A DNA stretch of 37,577 nt from Halomonas sp. (GTDB lineage: Bacteria; Pseudomonadota; Gammaproteobacteria; Pseudomonadales; Halomonadaceae), in the NCBI RefSeq assembly GCF_007625055.1, contig NZ_VMQS01000020.1, positions 1 through 37,577 on the forward strand, written 5' to 3'. Shown here one piece after another: positions 10,133 through 19,015 of the stretch. Numbering within the stretch: position 1 is the stretch's first letter; every line of letters begins with the position of its first letter. A program made the translations under genes and the position numbers. The notes beneath the pieces were generated by a model. That model saw nothing but the letters and a program-made list of their open reading frames with translations, was not told the origin of the DNA and did no database searches.

Positions 10133-11785
10133 ATGAAACTTCGCAATAGCAATCTTGATAAGCTGGCTAACGATGATTTCGACGTCCTGATTATCGGCGG
10201 CGGAATCAACGGTGCCTCAGCGGCGGCAGCGCTGGCGGGCAAAGGGGCCAGAGTCGGACTGATCGACCGTGGCGATTTTGCCGGCAGTACCAGCATGCAC
10301 TCCTCCAACCTGGTTTGGGGTGGCATCAAGTATATGGAGAGTAAGGATTTCGGCCTGGTGCGTAAATTATGCAAAAGCCGTAACCACCTGATCAAGAACT
10401 ATCCTTCCACCGTGGAAGAGATCCGATTTCTGACCACCATCAGCAAAGGGTTTCGCCATCATCCCAGCTATCTTTACGCGGGCACCTGGCTTTACTGGCT
10501 GATGGGTAATGCGTTTACCAAGATTCCCAAGCTGTTTACCCCCAAAGGCATCAAGAATGCCGAGCCGATCGTGAACACGTCCAATGCAGTGGGTGGTTTT
10601 GAGTATTCTGATGCCATCCTGCACGACAACGATGCGCGCTTTGTTTTCAATTTTATCCGTCACGCCATCGACTATGGCGCCAGCATTGCCAACTATGTGG
10701 AATCCAACGGGGCGTCCTATGAAGATGGCCGCTGGGTAGTCCAGGCGCGTAACGTGATTGACGGCTCCACCTTCCCGATCCGCGCCAAGGTACTGGTCAA
10801 TGCGGCAGGCCCCTGGGTGGATCATCACAACAAGCTCACCGGCCAGCAGACCCAGCATCAGCACCTGTATTCCAAGGGTATCCACCTGATCGTCCCCCAG
10901 CTGACGGACTCCAAGCGGGTACTGGCGTTTTTTGCCAATGATGGCCGTCTGTTCTTCGTCATTCCCATGGGAAACCGTACCTGCATCGGCACCACGGATA
11001 CCCATATGGAACAACCGGAGGTCGATGTCACTCAGGAAGATATCGATTTCGTGCTGGAAAATATCAATACGCGGCTAACGCTGGAAAAACCCATTACCAC
11101 CGCGGATATCATTTCTACCCGCTGCGGCGTTCGCCCGCTGGCCATCAAATCCAGCAAAGGCAAAGACCGGGATTTCCAGCAGTTATCGCGTAAGCACGTG
11201 GTGGACACCAATGCCGACAGCGCTCACATCAGCATTTTTGGCGGCAAGCTGACCGACTGCCTGAATGTGGGTGATGAAATCAGCGATGAAGTAAGCAAGC
11301 TGGGCGTTGATATCCCTTTCCCGGACTATAAGTGGTACGGCGAACCTTCCGAGGACGTCAAGCGCGAGTTCATGCAGCAGGCCGAGCGCATGGGGCTTGA
11401 CGAGATGACCCCTGAAACCTCGTCTGAGCCGCTCAGCAAGCGCTTGTGGCGACGTTATGCGGCCCAGTCGCTGGACATGCTTGAGCAGATTCGCCAGGAC
11501 CCGCGTGAAGCTGAACTGCTGATCGAGGGCACCGAGTATATCCGCTGCGAACTGCGCCAGACGCACCGCAGTGAAATGGTCACCAAGCTTGACGACTTCC
11601 TGCGTCGGCGTGCCAAGGTATCCCTGGTAGTGCCTCATGATGACCTGCGGCATTCCGAAGGGTTGAAGGAGGCCTGCCGGATGCTGTTTGGCGATCAGGC
11701 AGACGAGCGATTCAATGAGTATTTCGACAAGATACCTGACACCGCACGCTTTACAGAAAGCGACCAGAGCCGTGTCAGCGCTTGA
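10133..11785 (+). CDS. glpD: FAD-dependent glycerol-3-phosphate dehydrogenase (aerobic)
   Basis: It oxidises glycerol 3-phosphate to dihydroxyacetone phosphate at the inner membrane and feeds electrons to quinone. The N-terminal FAD-binding motif is IIGGGINGASAA (G22-x-G24-x2-G27), followed by the family sequence DRGDFAGSTSMHSSNLVWGG near residues 44-63. NAAGPWVDHH occurs in the middle, GVRPLA at about residue 345, and a C-terminal helical DAO_C-like domain follows. At 550 aa it is somewhat longer than E. coli GlpD (501), mostly at the C-terminus. It follows glpV by 199 bp with a hairpin between, so separate initiation is likely. No strong ribosome-binding site is evident; the start is the first ATG before the conserved region. 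Confidence 0.93.
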   Translation: MKLRNSNLDKLANDDFDVLIIGGGINGASAAAALAGKGARVGLIDRGDFAGSTSMHSSNLVWGGIKYMESKDFGLVRKLCKSRNHLIKNYPSTVEEIRFLTTISKGFRHHPSYLYAGTWLYWLMGNAFTKIPKLFTPKGIKNAEPIVNTSNAVGGFEYSDAILHDNDARFVFNFIRHAIDYGASIANYVESNGASYEDGRWVVQARNVIDGSTFPIRAKVLVNAAGPWVDHHNKLTGQQTQHQHLYSKGIHLIVPQLTDSKRVLAFFANDGRLFFVIPMGNRTCIGTTDTHMEQPEVDVTQEDIDFVLENINTRLTLEKPITTADIISTRCGVRPLAIKSSKGKDRDFQQLSRKHVVDTNADSAHISIFGGKLTDCLNVGDEISDEVSKLGVDIPFPDYKWYGEPSEDVKREFMQQAERMGLDEMTPETSSEPLSKRLWRRYAAQSLDMLEQIRQDPREAELLIEGTEYIRCELRQTHRSEMVTKLDDFLRRRAKVSLVVPHDDLRHSEGLKEACRMLFGDQADERFNEYFDKIPDTARFTESDQSRVSA

Positions 11786-11840
11786 CGGCGATGCCTTGAC
11801 ACCCCCCTTGGCCTGAATCCCACACGCCTGCTGCACCATA

Positions 11841-11877
11841 AAAAAACCCCACCGGCAATAGCTGCCAGTGGGGTTTT
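11841..11877. terminator. Bidirectional terminator between glpD and glpK
   Basis: The 10-bp stem AAAACCCCAC/GTGGGGTTTT (11843-11852 and 11868-11877), extended by an inner GGCA/TGCC pairing, has T-rich sequence on both strands (TTTT on plus, seven T on minus). It lies between the converging genes glpD and glpK and can end both. Confidence 0.9.
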
Positions 11878-11948
11878 ACTGTTATTGGACCCGGGCCTGT
11901 TGAGGTCTTACGGCAACCCGGGCCACTACACGATAGGCCTCAGGCCCA

Positions 11949-13433
11949 TTAGTGAGATTTGACCCGCGCTACCGCATCCAGCCAGCCCTGATACAGGTCT
12001 TCCCGGGTGGCTTCATCCATTTTGGGAGTAAAGCTGGACTCGCAGCGCCACAGCCCCTGGATCTCTTCCAGGTTGGCATACCAACCCAGGCGCAGCCCCG
12101 CCAGGTAGGCAACGCCCAGCGCTGTGGTTTCCAACACGGCGGGTCGGTCAACTTCAACGCCCAGCATATCGGCGAGAAACTGCATTACCCAGCTGTTCTT
12201 GACCATACCGCCATCAACCCGCAGTTTACCGGGCGTGGCCGCCATATCGTCGTTCATGCAGTGCTGCAGGTCTCGGGTCTGATAGCAGACGGCCTGCAAG
12301 CCTGCGGCAACGATCTCGGCAATCCCGGTATCGCGGGTCAGGCCGAAGATGGCACCGCGGGCTTTCGGGTCCCAATGCGGGGCCCCAAGGCCGGTAAAGG
12401 CAGGTACCAGGTAGACGCTGTGGCCGCTGCGGGTTTCCCGGGCCAACGCCTCGGTTTCCGCCGCATCGGCAAACAGGTTGAGACCATCCCTGAGCCACTG
12501 TACGGTCGCCCCGGCCACAAAAATACTGCCTTCCATGGCATAGGTCGGCTTTCCGTTCAGGCGATAGCCAATGGTGGTCAGCAGGCGGTTTCGCGATGTA
12601 GCCGGTTCATCGCCCGTGTTGACGATCATGAAACACCCGGTACCGTAGGTGCTCTTACCCATGCCGGGCGTGAAGCAGGCCTGCCCGAACAGGGCGGCCT
12701 GCTGGTCGCCGGCGACCCCGGCAATAGGGAGTTCCGCGCCCAGCCAGTGCTTGGCAATGCTGCCAAAATCGTCGCTGGAATCCTTCACTTCAGGCAACAG
12801 GCTTTCAGGAATACGGAACAGCGCCAGCAGCGCTTCATCCCACTGTTGCTCATGAATGTTGAACAGCGCCGTGCGTGAGGCGTTGGTGGCATCCGTGACG
12901 TGGTGCTGACCATCAGACAGGCGCCAGATGAGAAAGCTGTCGATGGTGCCAAAGGCCAGCTCACCGCGCTCTGCCCGCTCACGGGCGCCGTCGACGTTAT
13001 CCAGAATCCAGGCAATCTTGGTCGCGGAAAAATACGGGTCTATCAACAGCCCCGTGCTGGCTTGAACGGCCTCTGTATGGCCTTGTTCACGCAGGTTTTC
13101 ACACAATTGCGATGTGCGACGGTCCTGCCAGACAATCGCATTATAGAGCGGCTTGCCGGTCTGACGATCCCAGACGACGGTGGTTTCACGCTGGTTGGTG
13201 ATCCCGACACCGGCAATATCCTGGATATCAACTCCCGTTTTGGCAATCACCTCCCGGCAGGTTTCAATGACGGTGTCCCAGATATTTTCCGGGTCGTGTT
13301 CTATCCAGCCGTCACTGGGAAAATGCTGAGGAAATTCCTGTTGGGCAACGCTGACAACCTGCCCCTGGCGGTCAAACAGGATGGCCCTTGAGCTGGTGGT
13401 GCCTTGATCAATAGCGAGTATGTAAGATGGCAT
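11949..13433 (-). CDS. glpK: Glycerol kinase
   Basis: It phosphorylates glycerol to glycerol 3-phosphate with ATP, which traps the imported substrate. The 494-aa length is close to E. coli GlpK (502). The FGGY-kinase features are [13 protein letters not shown] (residues 9-21), [21 protein letters not shown], the phosphate-binding GTGCF in the middle and the C-terminal [11 protein letters not shown] motif. It converges on glpD and shares its terminator. The 124-bp gap to glpR contains TTAAGACA, also present in front of glpS, so GlpR control is plausible. No glpF facilitator accompanies it. Confidence 0.96.
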   Translation of the reverse strand: MPSYILAIDQGTTSSRAILFDRQGQVVSVAQQEFPQHFPSDGWIEHDPENIWDTVIETCREVIAKTGVDIQDIAGVGITNQRETTVVWDRQTGKPLYNAIVWQDRRTSQLCENLREQGHTEAVQASTGLLIDPYFSATKIAWILDNVDGARERAERGELAFGTIDSFLIWRLSDGQHHVTDATNASRTALFNIHEQQWDEALLALFRIPESLLPEVKDSSDDFGSIAKHWLGAELPIAGVAGDQQAALFGQACFTPGMGKSTYGTGCFMIVNTGDEPATSRNRLLTTIGYRLNGKPTYAMEGSIFVAGATVQWLRDGLNLFADAAETEALARETRSGHSVYLVPAFTGLGAPHWDPKARGAIFGLTRDTGIAEIVAAGLQAVCYQTRDLQHCMNDDMAATPGKLRVDGGMVKNSWVMQFLADMLGVEVDRPAVLETTALGVAYLAGLRLGWYANLEEIQGLWRCESSFTPKMDEATREDLYQGWLDAVARVKSH

Positions 13434-13458
13434 GGGAAGTTTCGCTTTGTTTTGTTGG

Positions 13459-13474
13459 TTTTCGTTTTAAGACA
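13459..13474. promoter_or_regulatory. Candidate GlpR operator upstream of glpK
   Basis: TTTTCGTTTTAAGACA lies 26 bp before the glpK start codon. Its last eight bases, TTAAGACA, are also the right part of the palindrome in the glpS control region (3405-3412). Its first six recur as TTTTCGC before glpR (14386-14392). DeoR-type regulators often bind T-rich TTTCG elements, so a repressor site is plausible but unproven. Confidence 0.4.
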
Positions 13475-13557
13475 TTGTAAGGCTACTTTACTGCCCCAGA
13501 AGGCTCAAGTACGAAAATATTTCGGATCGACATTATACGTGTAATCATGAATTTTAG

Positions 13558-14367
13558 TTAAGGATTAGCATGTAAAGAGGTGTCGACTGAGCGTACCTGA
13601 TCATCTGCTCTGGCAATATGCAGGGCGACATCATGCTGGGTGAGCAGACGCATAATCGCCTCAGGGGGGTGGCGATCGGTGAACAGTGCATCCAGCTGGG
13701 CGATATTGCCCTGACGCACCACGGGATTGCGGTGAAACTTGGAATAGTCGGCAGCCAGGTAGACGCGTCGTGAATTGGCAATAATGGCCTGCGCCACTCT
13801 CACTTCCTGGTAGTCAAACTCCAGCAGCGAGCCATCCTCATCGATGCCACTGATCCCGATAATGCCGTAATCCACCTTGAATTGGCTGATAAAATCGATG
13901 GTGGCCTCACCAATGATGCCGCCGTCACGGGAGCGCACCTGGCCACCGGCGACAATCACCGTGAAGTCTTCCTTATGCTGAAGGATGGCGGCAACACTCA
14001 GGTTATTGGTGATGATTTCCAGCCCACGATGATCCAGCAATGCCTTGGCAATGATCTCATTGCTGGTGCCGATGTTGATAAACAGCGAGGCATGATCGGG
14101 GATATGGGCGGCCAGCGTGCGGGCAATGCGTTCCTTTTCTTGCAGGTGCAGCGTCTTGCGGGTGCTGTAGGCGGTATTGACCGTGCTTGACTCTATCCCC
14201 GCTCCACCGTGAACCCGGCGGATACGGCCTTCTTCTGCCAGCGTATTCAGGTCGCGCCGGATGGTTTGAGGCGTTACCGCAAAGTGTTCGGTCAATTGCT
14301 CAATGCTGACGTAACCGTTCTGGCGTACCAGTTCTACAATCGCGTCCTGTCGGTAATGTTGGTTCAT
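13558..14367 (-). CDS. glpR: DeoR-family transcriptional regulator, probable glycerol repressor
   Basis: The 269-aa length and organisation fit GlpR/DeoR proteins. An N-terminal winged helix-turn-helix reads [20 protein letters not shown] (residues 20-39), with RRVHGGA completing the signature, followed by a sugar-phosphate-sensing DeoRC domain with [13 protein letters not shown] and [19 protein letters not shown]. coli GlpR is inactivated by glycerol 3-phosphate, and the position beside glpK makes the same effector likely here. TTTTCGCTTTTAATGAC (14386-14402), 19 bp upstream of the start, resembles the element before glpK and may give autoregulation. Orientation is the same as glpK, and the 124-bp gap leaves room for a separate glpK promoter. 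Confidence 0.88.
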   Translation of the reverse strand: MNQHYRQDAIVELVRQNGYVSIEQLTEHFAVTPQTIRRDLNTLAEEGRIRRVHGGAGIESSTVNTAYSTRKTLHLQEKERIARTLAAHIPDHASLFINIGTSNEIIAKALLDHRGLEIITNNLSVAAILQHKEDFTVIVAGGQVRSRDGGIIGEATIDFISQFKVDYGIIGISGIDEDGSLLEFDYQEVRVAQAIIANSRRVYLAADYSKFHRNPVVRQGNIAQLDALFTDRHPPEAIMRLLTQHDVALHIARADDQVRSVDTSLHANP

Positions 14368-14429
14368 GGCCTGGCCCGTTGATAATTTTCGCTTTTAATG
14401 ACTTCAAGCCTAGCAAAATTTTCATACAT

Positions 14430-16250
14430 TTATAGCGGCCATCGCCAAAGTATCATAGGAATCCCCACCAACATGACCAAAAGGGAAAGTGGCAACCCCA
14501 TTTTCCAATAGTCGCTGAACCGATAGCCTCCCGGACCCAATACCAACGTATTGGACTGATGACCGATTGGCGTCAGAAACGCGCTGGAAGCGCTAACGGC
14601 CACGACCATCAAAAACGGGTCAAGCGACACCTCAAACCCTTTAGCCAGGCTGGCTGCAATGGGTGCCATCAATAAGGCCGCCGCGGCATTATTGATTACG
14701 TTGGAAAGCAGTAAGCTGAGCATGAAAAGTCCTACCAGTGTTGCCGGTATGGGCCAACTACTGCCCAGCTCAAGCAAGGCATCGGCAATCAGTGCCGCAC
14801 CGCCGCTGGTTTCCAGTGCTTGCCCGACAGGAATCATGGCACCCAAAAGCACAATCACGGGTCCGTCAATCGCCTGATAGGCTTCGCGCAGAGGCAGGAC
14901 GCCAATCAGCAGGGAAACCAGCGCTGCTGTGCTTAACGCCACGGCTGCTGGCAGCAGGTTCAACAGCATTGCCGCAATCGCCAGAGCAAAGATAGCCAAC
15001 GAAAGCAGCAGCTTGCGCGGTTGGCCCAGCTGGAGTTCACGGCTGGCTAATGGCAGGCAGCCCAGAGCAGCCAGCCCTTCATGCATGTCGTCGTCGCCCT
15101 GTAAGAGCAACACATCGCCTGGCTGAAAACGGATATCCCGCAGGCGCTGCCTGAGGCGTTCGCCATCCCTGGCGACGGCGACCAGATGCATATCAAACTG
15201 ATGGTGCAACCTGAGCTGGCGAATGCTGCGATTAATCATTATCGAGTCATTACGTACCACGGCTTCCACCAGCTGCAGGCCTTCCGTATCCACCTGAGAA
15301 TCGGCGTCTGCAGCATCATCATCCTGATCAGCACTGATGACGCTCAGCCCCAGCTTGTCTTCCAGCTGTTTGAGCTCATCAGGCCCGGCTTCCAGCAACA
15401 GGATGTCGCCTGTCTGCAGGGCTGCATAGAAGGTATTTCCGGTTCGCCGCTGATCATCGCGTACCACCCCCAGAATAGGCAGCGTTTCTTCCAGTTCGTG
15501 GCGAAGCTGCTGCAGGGTCATGCCGTTTGCCCTGGCGTCTTCATCCACCTTGAGCTCAACCAGGTAATGCGCGGTATCAAACATACCTTCCATCGAAGCA
15601 TTACCCGCGCGACTGGGCGTCAGCCGCCAACCGATCAGAATGATAAATACAAAGCCGGTCAGCGCCACGACGGCACCCACCGGAAAAAAGCTGAACATGC
15701 TGAAGGTCTCGCCGGTAATACTGCCGCGATAACTGGAAATGATGATATTGGGGGGCGTTCCAATCAGGGTGGTCAGCCCGCCCAGCAGGGAACCAAAGGC
15801 CAGGGGCATCAGTAACAGCGATGGCGAGGTGTCATGTTCTCTGGCCAGACGCAGGGCGACAGGTAACAGCAAGGCCAGCGCCCCTACATTATTCATGATG
15901 CCGGAAAGCACCACCACTGTACCGACCAGTACCGCCAGCTGCAGGATCAGGCGCTCACCCACTTTAAGAACTTGTCCGGCAATGACATCGACCACACCAG
16001 AGCGTTCAAAACCACGGCTCAATACCAGCACTGCCGCCACGGTGATCACCGCCGGGTGACCAAAACCACTGAACGCATCCTCTGCCGGCACCAGCCCAAG
16101 CATGACCGAGCCAAGCAATGCCGACAGCGCCACCAGATCGTAGCGAAAACGCCCCCAGATAAAGGCGGCCAGCGTAAGCCCCAGCACTGCAAAAACCAGG
16201 TTACTGGGGGCTATTGCGCTGATAATGTTGATTGCCTGGCTGAAATCCAT
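14430..16250 (-). CDS. SLC13/DASS-family transporter with two TrkA-C domains
   Basis: This integral membrane protein of 606 residues has the arrangement common in bacterial SLC13-like permeases. An N-terminal membrane half (about 15-215) contains MNNVGALALLLP (119-130) and GTPPN (164-168). Two soluble RCK_C/TrkA-C-like domains follow (about 227-305 and 325-395), and a C-terminal membrane half contains SNVINNAAAALLMAPI. The paired Asn-rich motifs correspond to the ion/substrate sites of divalent anion:Na+ symporters. Substrates in this family include dicarboxylates and sulfate; the sequence alone does not settle which. Na+ coupling would suit a halophile. The ribosome-binding site is weak. It runs towards glpR with a 62-bp gap and no terminator between. 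Confidence 0.85.
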   Translation of the reverse strand: MDFSQAINIISAIAPSNLVFAVLGLTLAAFIWGRFRYDLVALSALLGSVMLGLVPAEDAFSGFGHPAVITVAAVLVLSRGFERSGVVDVIAGQVLKVGERLILQLAVLVGTVVVLSGIMNNVGALALLLPVALRLAREHDTSPSLLLMPLAFGSLLGGLTTLIGTPPNIIISSYRGSITGETFSMFSFFPVGAVVALTGFVFIILIGWRLTPSRAGNASMEGMFDTAHYLVELKVDEDARANGMTLQQLRHELEETLPILGVVRDDQRRTGNTFYAALQTGDILLLEAGPDELKQLEDKLGLSVISADQDDDAADADSQVDTEGLQLVEAVVRNDSIMINRSIRQLRLHHQFDMHLVAVARDGERLRQRLRDIRFQPGDVLLLQGDDDMHEGLAALGCLPLASRELQLGQPRKLLLSLAIFALAIAAMLLNLLPAAVALSTAALVSLLIGVLPLREAYQAIDGPVIVLLGAMIPVGQALETSGGAALIADALLELGSSWPIPATLVGLFMLSLLLSNVINNAAAALLMAPIAASLAKGFEVSLDPFLMVVAVSASSAFLTPIGHQSNTLVLGPGGYRFSDYWKMGLPLSLLVMLVGIPMILWRWPL

Positions 16251-16288
16251 GCGTAGTCACTTGTGGAAATAAAGCACCATAAACACAA

Positions 16289-16319
16289 AGCGGGCAACTG
16301 CGCAATGCAGGTGCCCGCT
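16289..16319 (-). terminator. Hairpin terminator after the coiled-coil gene
   Basis: AGCGGGCA/TGCCCGCT encloses a second 4-bp stem, CTGC/GCAG, with a five-base loop. On the minus strand it is followed by TTTGTGTTT. It separates the coiled-coil gene from the SLC13 transporter gene downstream, possibly with some read-through because the T run is interrupted. Confidence 0.65.
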
Positions 16320-16396
16320 CGAAGGTATACCCCAAACCGCCATCAGCAGCGCATCATTCGGTTGCTAATCAGGCGGTAACATCAAGACGTCTATGC

Positions 16397-17545
16397 TTAC
16401 GCTTCTTCAGCGTCCTGCTGGTCTGTCTCTTCAGCTTCGTCTGACACGTTTTCACTGGCATCTTCAGCTGCTTCGCCGTCGGTGGCTTCAGCATCTGTCG
16501 TATCATCGACTTCTTCCATGCGCGACTCCAGGGAGCCCAGCTCATCCCGCCAGTTGTTGAGCTGTGTTTCAAGACGCTCCAGCTGTGTTTCACGCTGGTC
16601 GATATTGTCATTGACCGACGTCAGCTCTTCGCGGCCAATCTCAAGGGCCACCTCCAGATCACCAAACTCGGTGCGCACCTCTTCTAGGCTGGCCTGCTCG
16701 TCTTCACGCTGCGCCGTCAACCCTTCTACCTCTTCCTCCAGCGCATTGCGCTCATTGGCCAGGTTATCGCGTTCTTCCACCAGGGCGTCACGTTCCTCCC
16801 GGGTCGCTGCAATGTCTTCCTGAACAGCCGTCAATTCGCTGTTGGCCTCTTCAATCTGACCCTCGAGGTTTTCGATATCAGCTTCAGCCTGCTCTCGCGC
16901 CTCTTCCGCAGCTGCGCGCTCCTGCTCAGCCTGCTGGCTCGCATCTTCGGCTTGCTGACGATCAGACTGCGCTGCTTCGAGGGCTTCTTCAGCCTCCTGA
17001 CGGGCTGCTTGCGCGTCATCACGTGCTTGCTCTGCCTGGGCAAGCTCATTGTTGAGCTCCTCCAGCTGGGCTTCATGGGTTTCAATCTCACCGGCCAGCG
17101 ACTCAATTTCCTGCTCCATGGATTCGCGTTGCTCATCCAGTGAGGCCAGGGTGTCTTCTGCCTCGCTGATAGCCGTTCGAGTGGATTCCAGCTCGGCCTG
17201 ACCTGCCGCCTGTTGCTCCTCAATCGCCGCCATTTCATCCTGCATGGCAGTGAGGTTCATTTCGGCTTCTTCCAGCTCGGAAATCTCGGCACTCAGTGCC
17301 TGGCGAGACTGCTCCGACTCGGCCAGCTGTCCTTCAATCATATCAATTCGATCTGCCCTGGACCCGGCGCTGGATTGAGCGATAACAGCCCAGATAACCG
17401 CAATCGCCGCAATACCGGCAATGCCTCTCACTCGGTTATCCTGCATCAGGGTTTTCATATCAGGCTTGGCAGCAGCGCCATGAGACGTTGATGGCGAATT
17501 CTCGGCTGAGCTGCTGTCATCGGATGGCTTGTTGGTATCTGACAT
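16397..17545 (-). CDS. Membrane-anchored long coiled-coil protein of unknown function
   Basis: I do not recognise this 382-aa protein. Its N-terminus (1-40) is polar and Ser-rich. One membrane segment follows (GIAGIAAIAVIWAVIAQ, 41-57). From about residue 64 to 345 the sequence is an almost unbroken Glu-, Gln- and Ala-rich coiled coil with few prolines, containing many EQAR/EAEEAL-type heptads. The last ~35 residues are a strongly acidic tail rich in Asp, Glu, Ala and Thr. Topology would place the coiled coil in the periplasm if the short N-terminus is cytoplasmic. A GA-rich sequence, GAGAGAGAAG, precedes the ATG. It resembles SMC- or TolA-like proteins only through composition. A structural or envelope-spacing role is a guess. 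Confidence 0.75.
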   Translation of the reverse strand: MSDTNKPSDDSSSAENSPSTSHGAAAKPDMKTLMQDNRVRGIAGIAAIAVIWAVIAQSSAGSRADRIDMIEGQLAESEQSRQALSAEISELEEAEMNLTAMQDEMAAIEEQQAAGQAELESTRTAISEAEDTLASLDEQRESMEQEIESLAGEIETHEAQLEELNNELAQAEQARDDAQAARQEAEEALEAAQSDRQQAEDASQQAEQERAAAEEAREQAEADIENLEGQIEEANSELTAVQEDIAATREERDALVEERDNLANERNALEEEVEGLTAQREDEQASLEEVRTEFGDLEVALEIGREELTSVNDNIDQRETQLERLETQLNNWRDELGSLESRMEEVDDTTDAEATDGEAAEDASENVSDEAEETDQQDAEEA

Positions 17546-17698
17546 GGATGCTTCTCTCTCTCGAAAGCGCTGTTGCCTATTGCAATCATGCGTAACAGCG
17601 GTCGGTGATTGGCAAGCGAAAAAAAACGTTACACCCTACAGCATACACAGCTGTGCGCATCTGGCCAGTCACCTACGTGAACGCAACGTCAAATTGGC

Positions 17699-18577
17699 TC
17701 ACGCTAATGACACGCTAACGTTCTTGACATCCTCGTTAACGAAGCCGCAGCAGCCCTTTTTTTCAGGGTCAAACCAGTCAAGCCTGGCACTCAGCGCTAC
17801 CACATCACCAATCACAATCAGGGAAGGTGAGCCGATATCACCGTTATAAAAGCCTGATGGTAATGAGGTAAGGGTCCCCGTATGAACCTGCTGATGGCGA
17901 GTAGTTCCCTGGGCAATCAAGGCGACCGGCGTGTGTGACGCCAGGCCATGATCCATCAGCGACGTGCAGATGTACTGCAGGTTCCCAAGCCCCATGTAGA
18001 ACACCAGGGTCTGGCCCGCCTGCGCCAGGCACGACCAGTCCATTTCGCCGCCTTGTTTGAGGTGGCCGGTGACAAAACGCACTGACTGGGCATGATCACG
18101 GTGAGTCAACGGAATACCGGCATAGGCAGCACAGCCGGACGCAGCCGTAATGCCGGGAATCACTTCGACGTTGACATTGTTGGCGACCAGCGTTTCCATT
18201 TCCTCACCACCGCGCCCGAAAATAAATGGATCACCGCCTTTCAGGCGAACAACTTTCTTGCCAGTCTGCGCCCAATCCACCAACGACTGATTGATATCCT
18301 CTTGTGCTACGCTGTGGTTGGAACAGGCTTTACCGACATAATATCTTTGCGCCCCAGCCGGTATCAGCGTCAGGATTTCTGCGCTTACCAGTCGGTCATA
18401 AAGCACAACATCGGCGTCGATTATCCGCCGATAGGCTTTCAAAGTAAGTAGTTCAGGGTCTCCCGGACCGGCACCCACAAGACTGACGCTCCCCGGGCAC
18501 TGCTCAGGAATGCGGTCTGGAAAGGTAGAGTCCACAAACGTACGATAAGGAAACAACAGCCGATACCTCACAAACAC
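17699..18577 (-). CDS. cobA: Uroporphyrinogen-III C-methyltransferase
   Basis: It transfers two methyl groups from S-adenosylmethionine to uroporphyrinogen III to give precorrin-2, the branch point to siroheme and cobalamin. Family motifs are VGAGPGDPELLTLKA, the glycine-rich RLKGGDPFIFGRGGEE and PGITAASGCAAYAGIPLTHR. There is no CysG oxidase/ferrochelatase domain, so it is the stand-alone SUMT form. The start is uncertain. The frame opens with a GTG at 18577 about 30 residues before the usual family start; no ATG precedes the first motif, and a TTG at 18557, preceded by AGGT eight bases earlier, is an alternative. Divergent from phhB across an AT-rich region with a strong inverted repeat. 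Confidence 0.9.
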   Translation of the reverse strand: MFVRYRLLFPYRTFVDSTFPDRIPEQCPGSVSLVGAGPGDPELLTLKAYRRIIDADVVLYDRLVSAEILTLIPAGAQRYYVGKACSNHSVAQEDINQSLVDWAQTGKKVVRLKGGDPFIFGRGGEEMETLVANNVNVEVIPGITAASGCAAYAGIPLTHRDHAQSVRFVTGHLKQGGEMDWSCLAQAGQTLVFYMGLGNLQYICTSLMDHGLASHTPVALIAQGTTRHQQVHTGTLTSLPSGFYNGDIGSPSLIVIGDVVALSARLDWFDPEKKGCCGFVNEDVKNVSVSLA

Positions 18578-18608
18578 ATGAAAAGGTGAGAGTAACGATA
18601 GCCAATAT

Positions 18609-18652
18609 TTGAAAGAATAAAAAAGAATATATAATATGATTTATATTCTTTT
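18609..18652 (+). promoter_or_regulatory. AT-rich promoter/operator between cobA and phhB
   Basis: AAAAGAATATA (18621-18631) and TATATTCTTTT (18642-18652) form a perfect 11-bp inverted repeat with a 10-bp spacer. A further AAAGAATA lies at 18612-18619, exactly 10 bp before the copy in the left arm. TTGAAA (18609-18614) and TATAAT (18630-18635) make a promoter-like pair for phhB, although the 15-bp spacer is short. The repeat covers the -10 box, as an operator would. The regulator is unknown; it does not look like the TyrR/PhhR consensus TGTAAA-N6-TTTACA. Confidence 0.55.
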
Positions 18653-18691
18653 ATAGTATATATGATATCCATCAACGCGAGGAGAAGCATC

Positions 18692-19015
18692 ATGGCCAAC
18701 CATGAAACATCATCCAGCCAGTCAGCAGCCATGACGTTGGACGCTTGCCTGAAAGAGGCTGAAGCACTTCCGGAGTGGCAGATTATCGACCGCGATGGCA
18801 TCATGAAGCTGACACGCCGTTTTACCTTTAGCGACTTCGCCCAGGCCCTGGCATTTACCCAGCGGGTGGGAGATCTGGCCGAAGAGGCCAATCATCATCC
18901 CAAAATCACCACTCAGTGGGGCGAAACAAGGGTCACCTGGTGGTCCCATGATAAAGGTGGCTTGTGTCACGATGATTTCACTCTTGCCGCCAGAACTGAC
19001 GAGGTAGCCAAATAA
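18692..19015 (+). CDS. phhB: Pterin-4a-carbinolamine dehydratase
   Basis: It dehydrates 4a-hydroxytetrahydrobiopterin, recycling the cofactor of phenylalanine hydroxylase. The 107-aa product carries the family's active-site pattern: E65-A-N-H68-H69-P70, then W84, H86 and D94/D95. I chose the ATG at 18692 because AGGAGAAG lies just upstream; an ATG at 18662 would add ten residues without such a site. It is immediately followed by phhC, like phhB-phhC in Pseudomonas, but phhA (phenylalanine hydroxylase) is not in the window. Confidence 0.92.
   Translation: MANHETSSSQSAAMTLDACLKEAEALPEWQIIDRDGIMKLTRRFTFSDFAQALAFTQRVGDLAEEANHHPKITTQWGETRVTWWSHDKGGLCHDDFTLAARTDEVAK

Noticed and set aside
10367..11014. 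A 215-codon minus-strand frame within glpD
   Set aside because: Antisense shadow of a conserved gene, no initiation signals.
11888..11922. Repeated ACCCGGGCC between the glpD-glpK terminator and glpK
   Set aside because: Two 9-bp GC-rich copies with no second unit or terminal structure; too short to support a repeat or attachment site.
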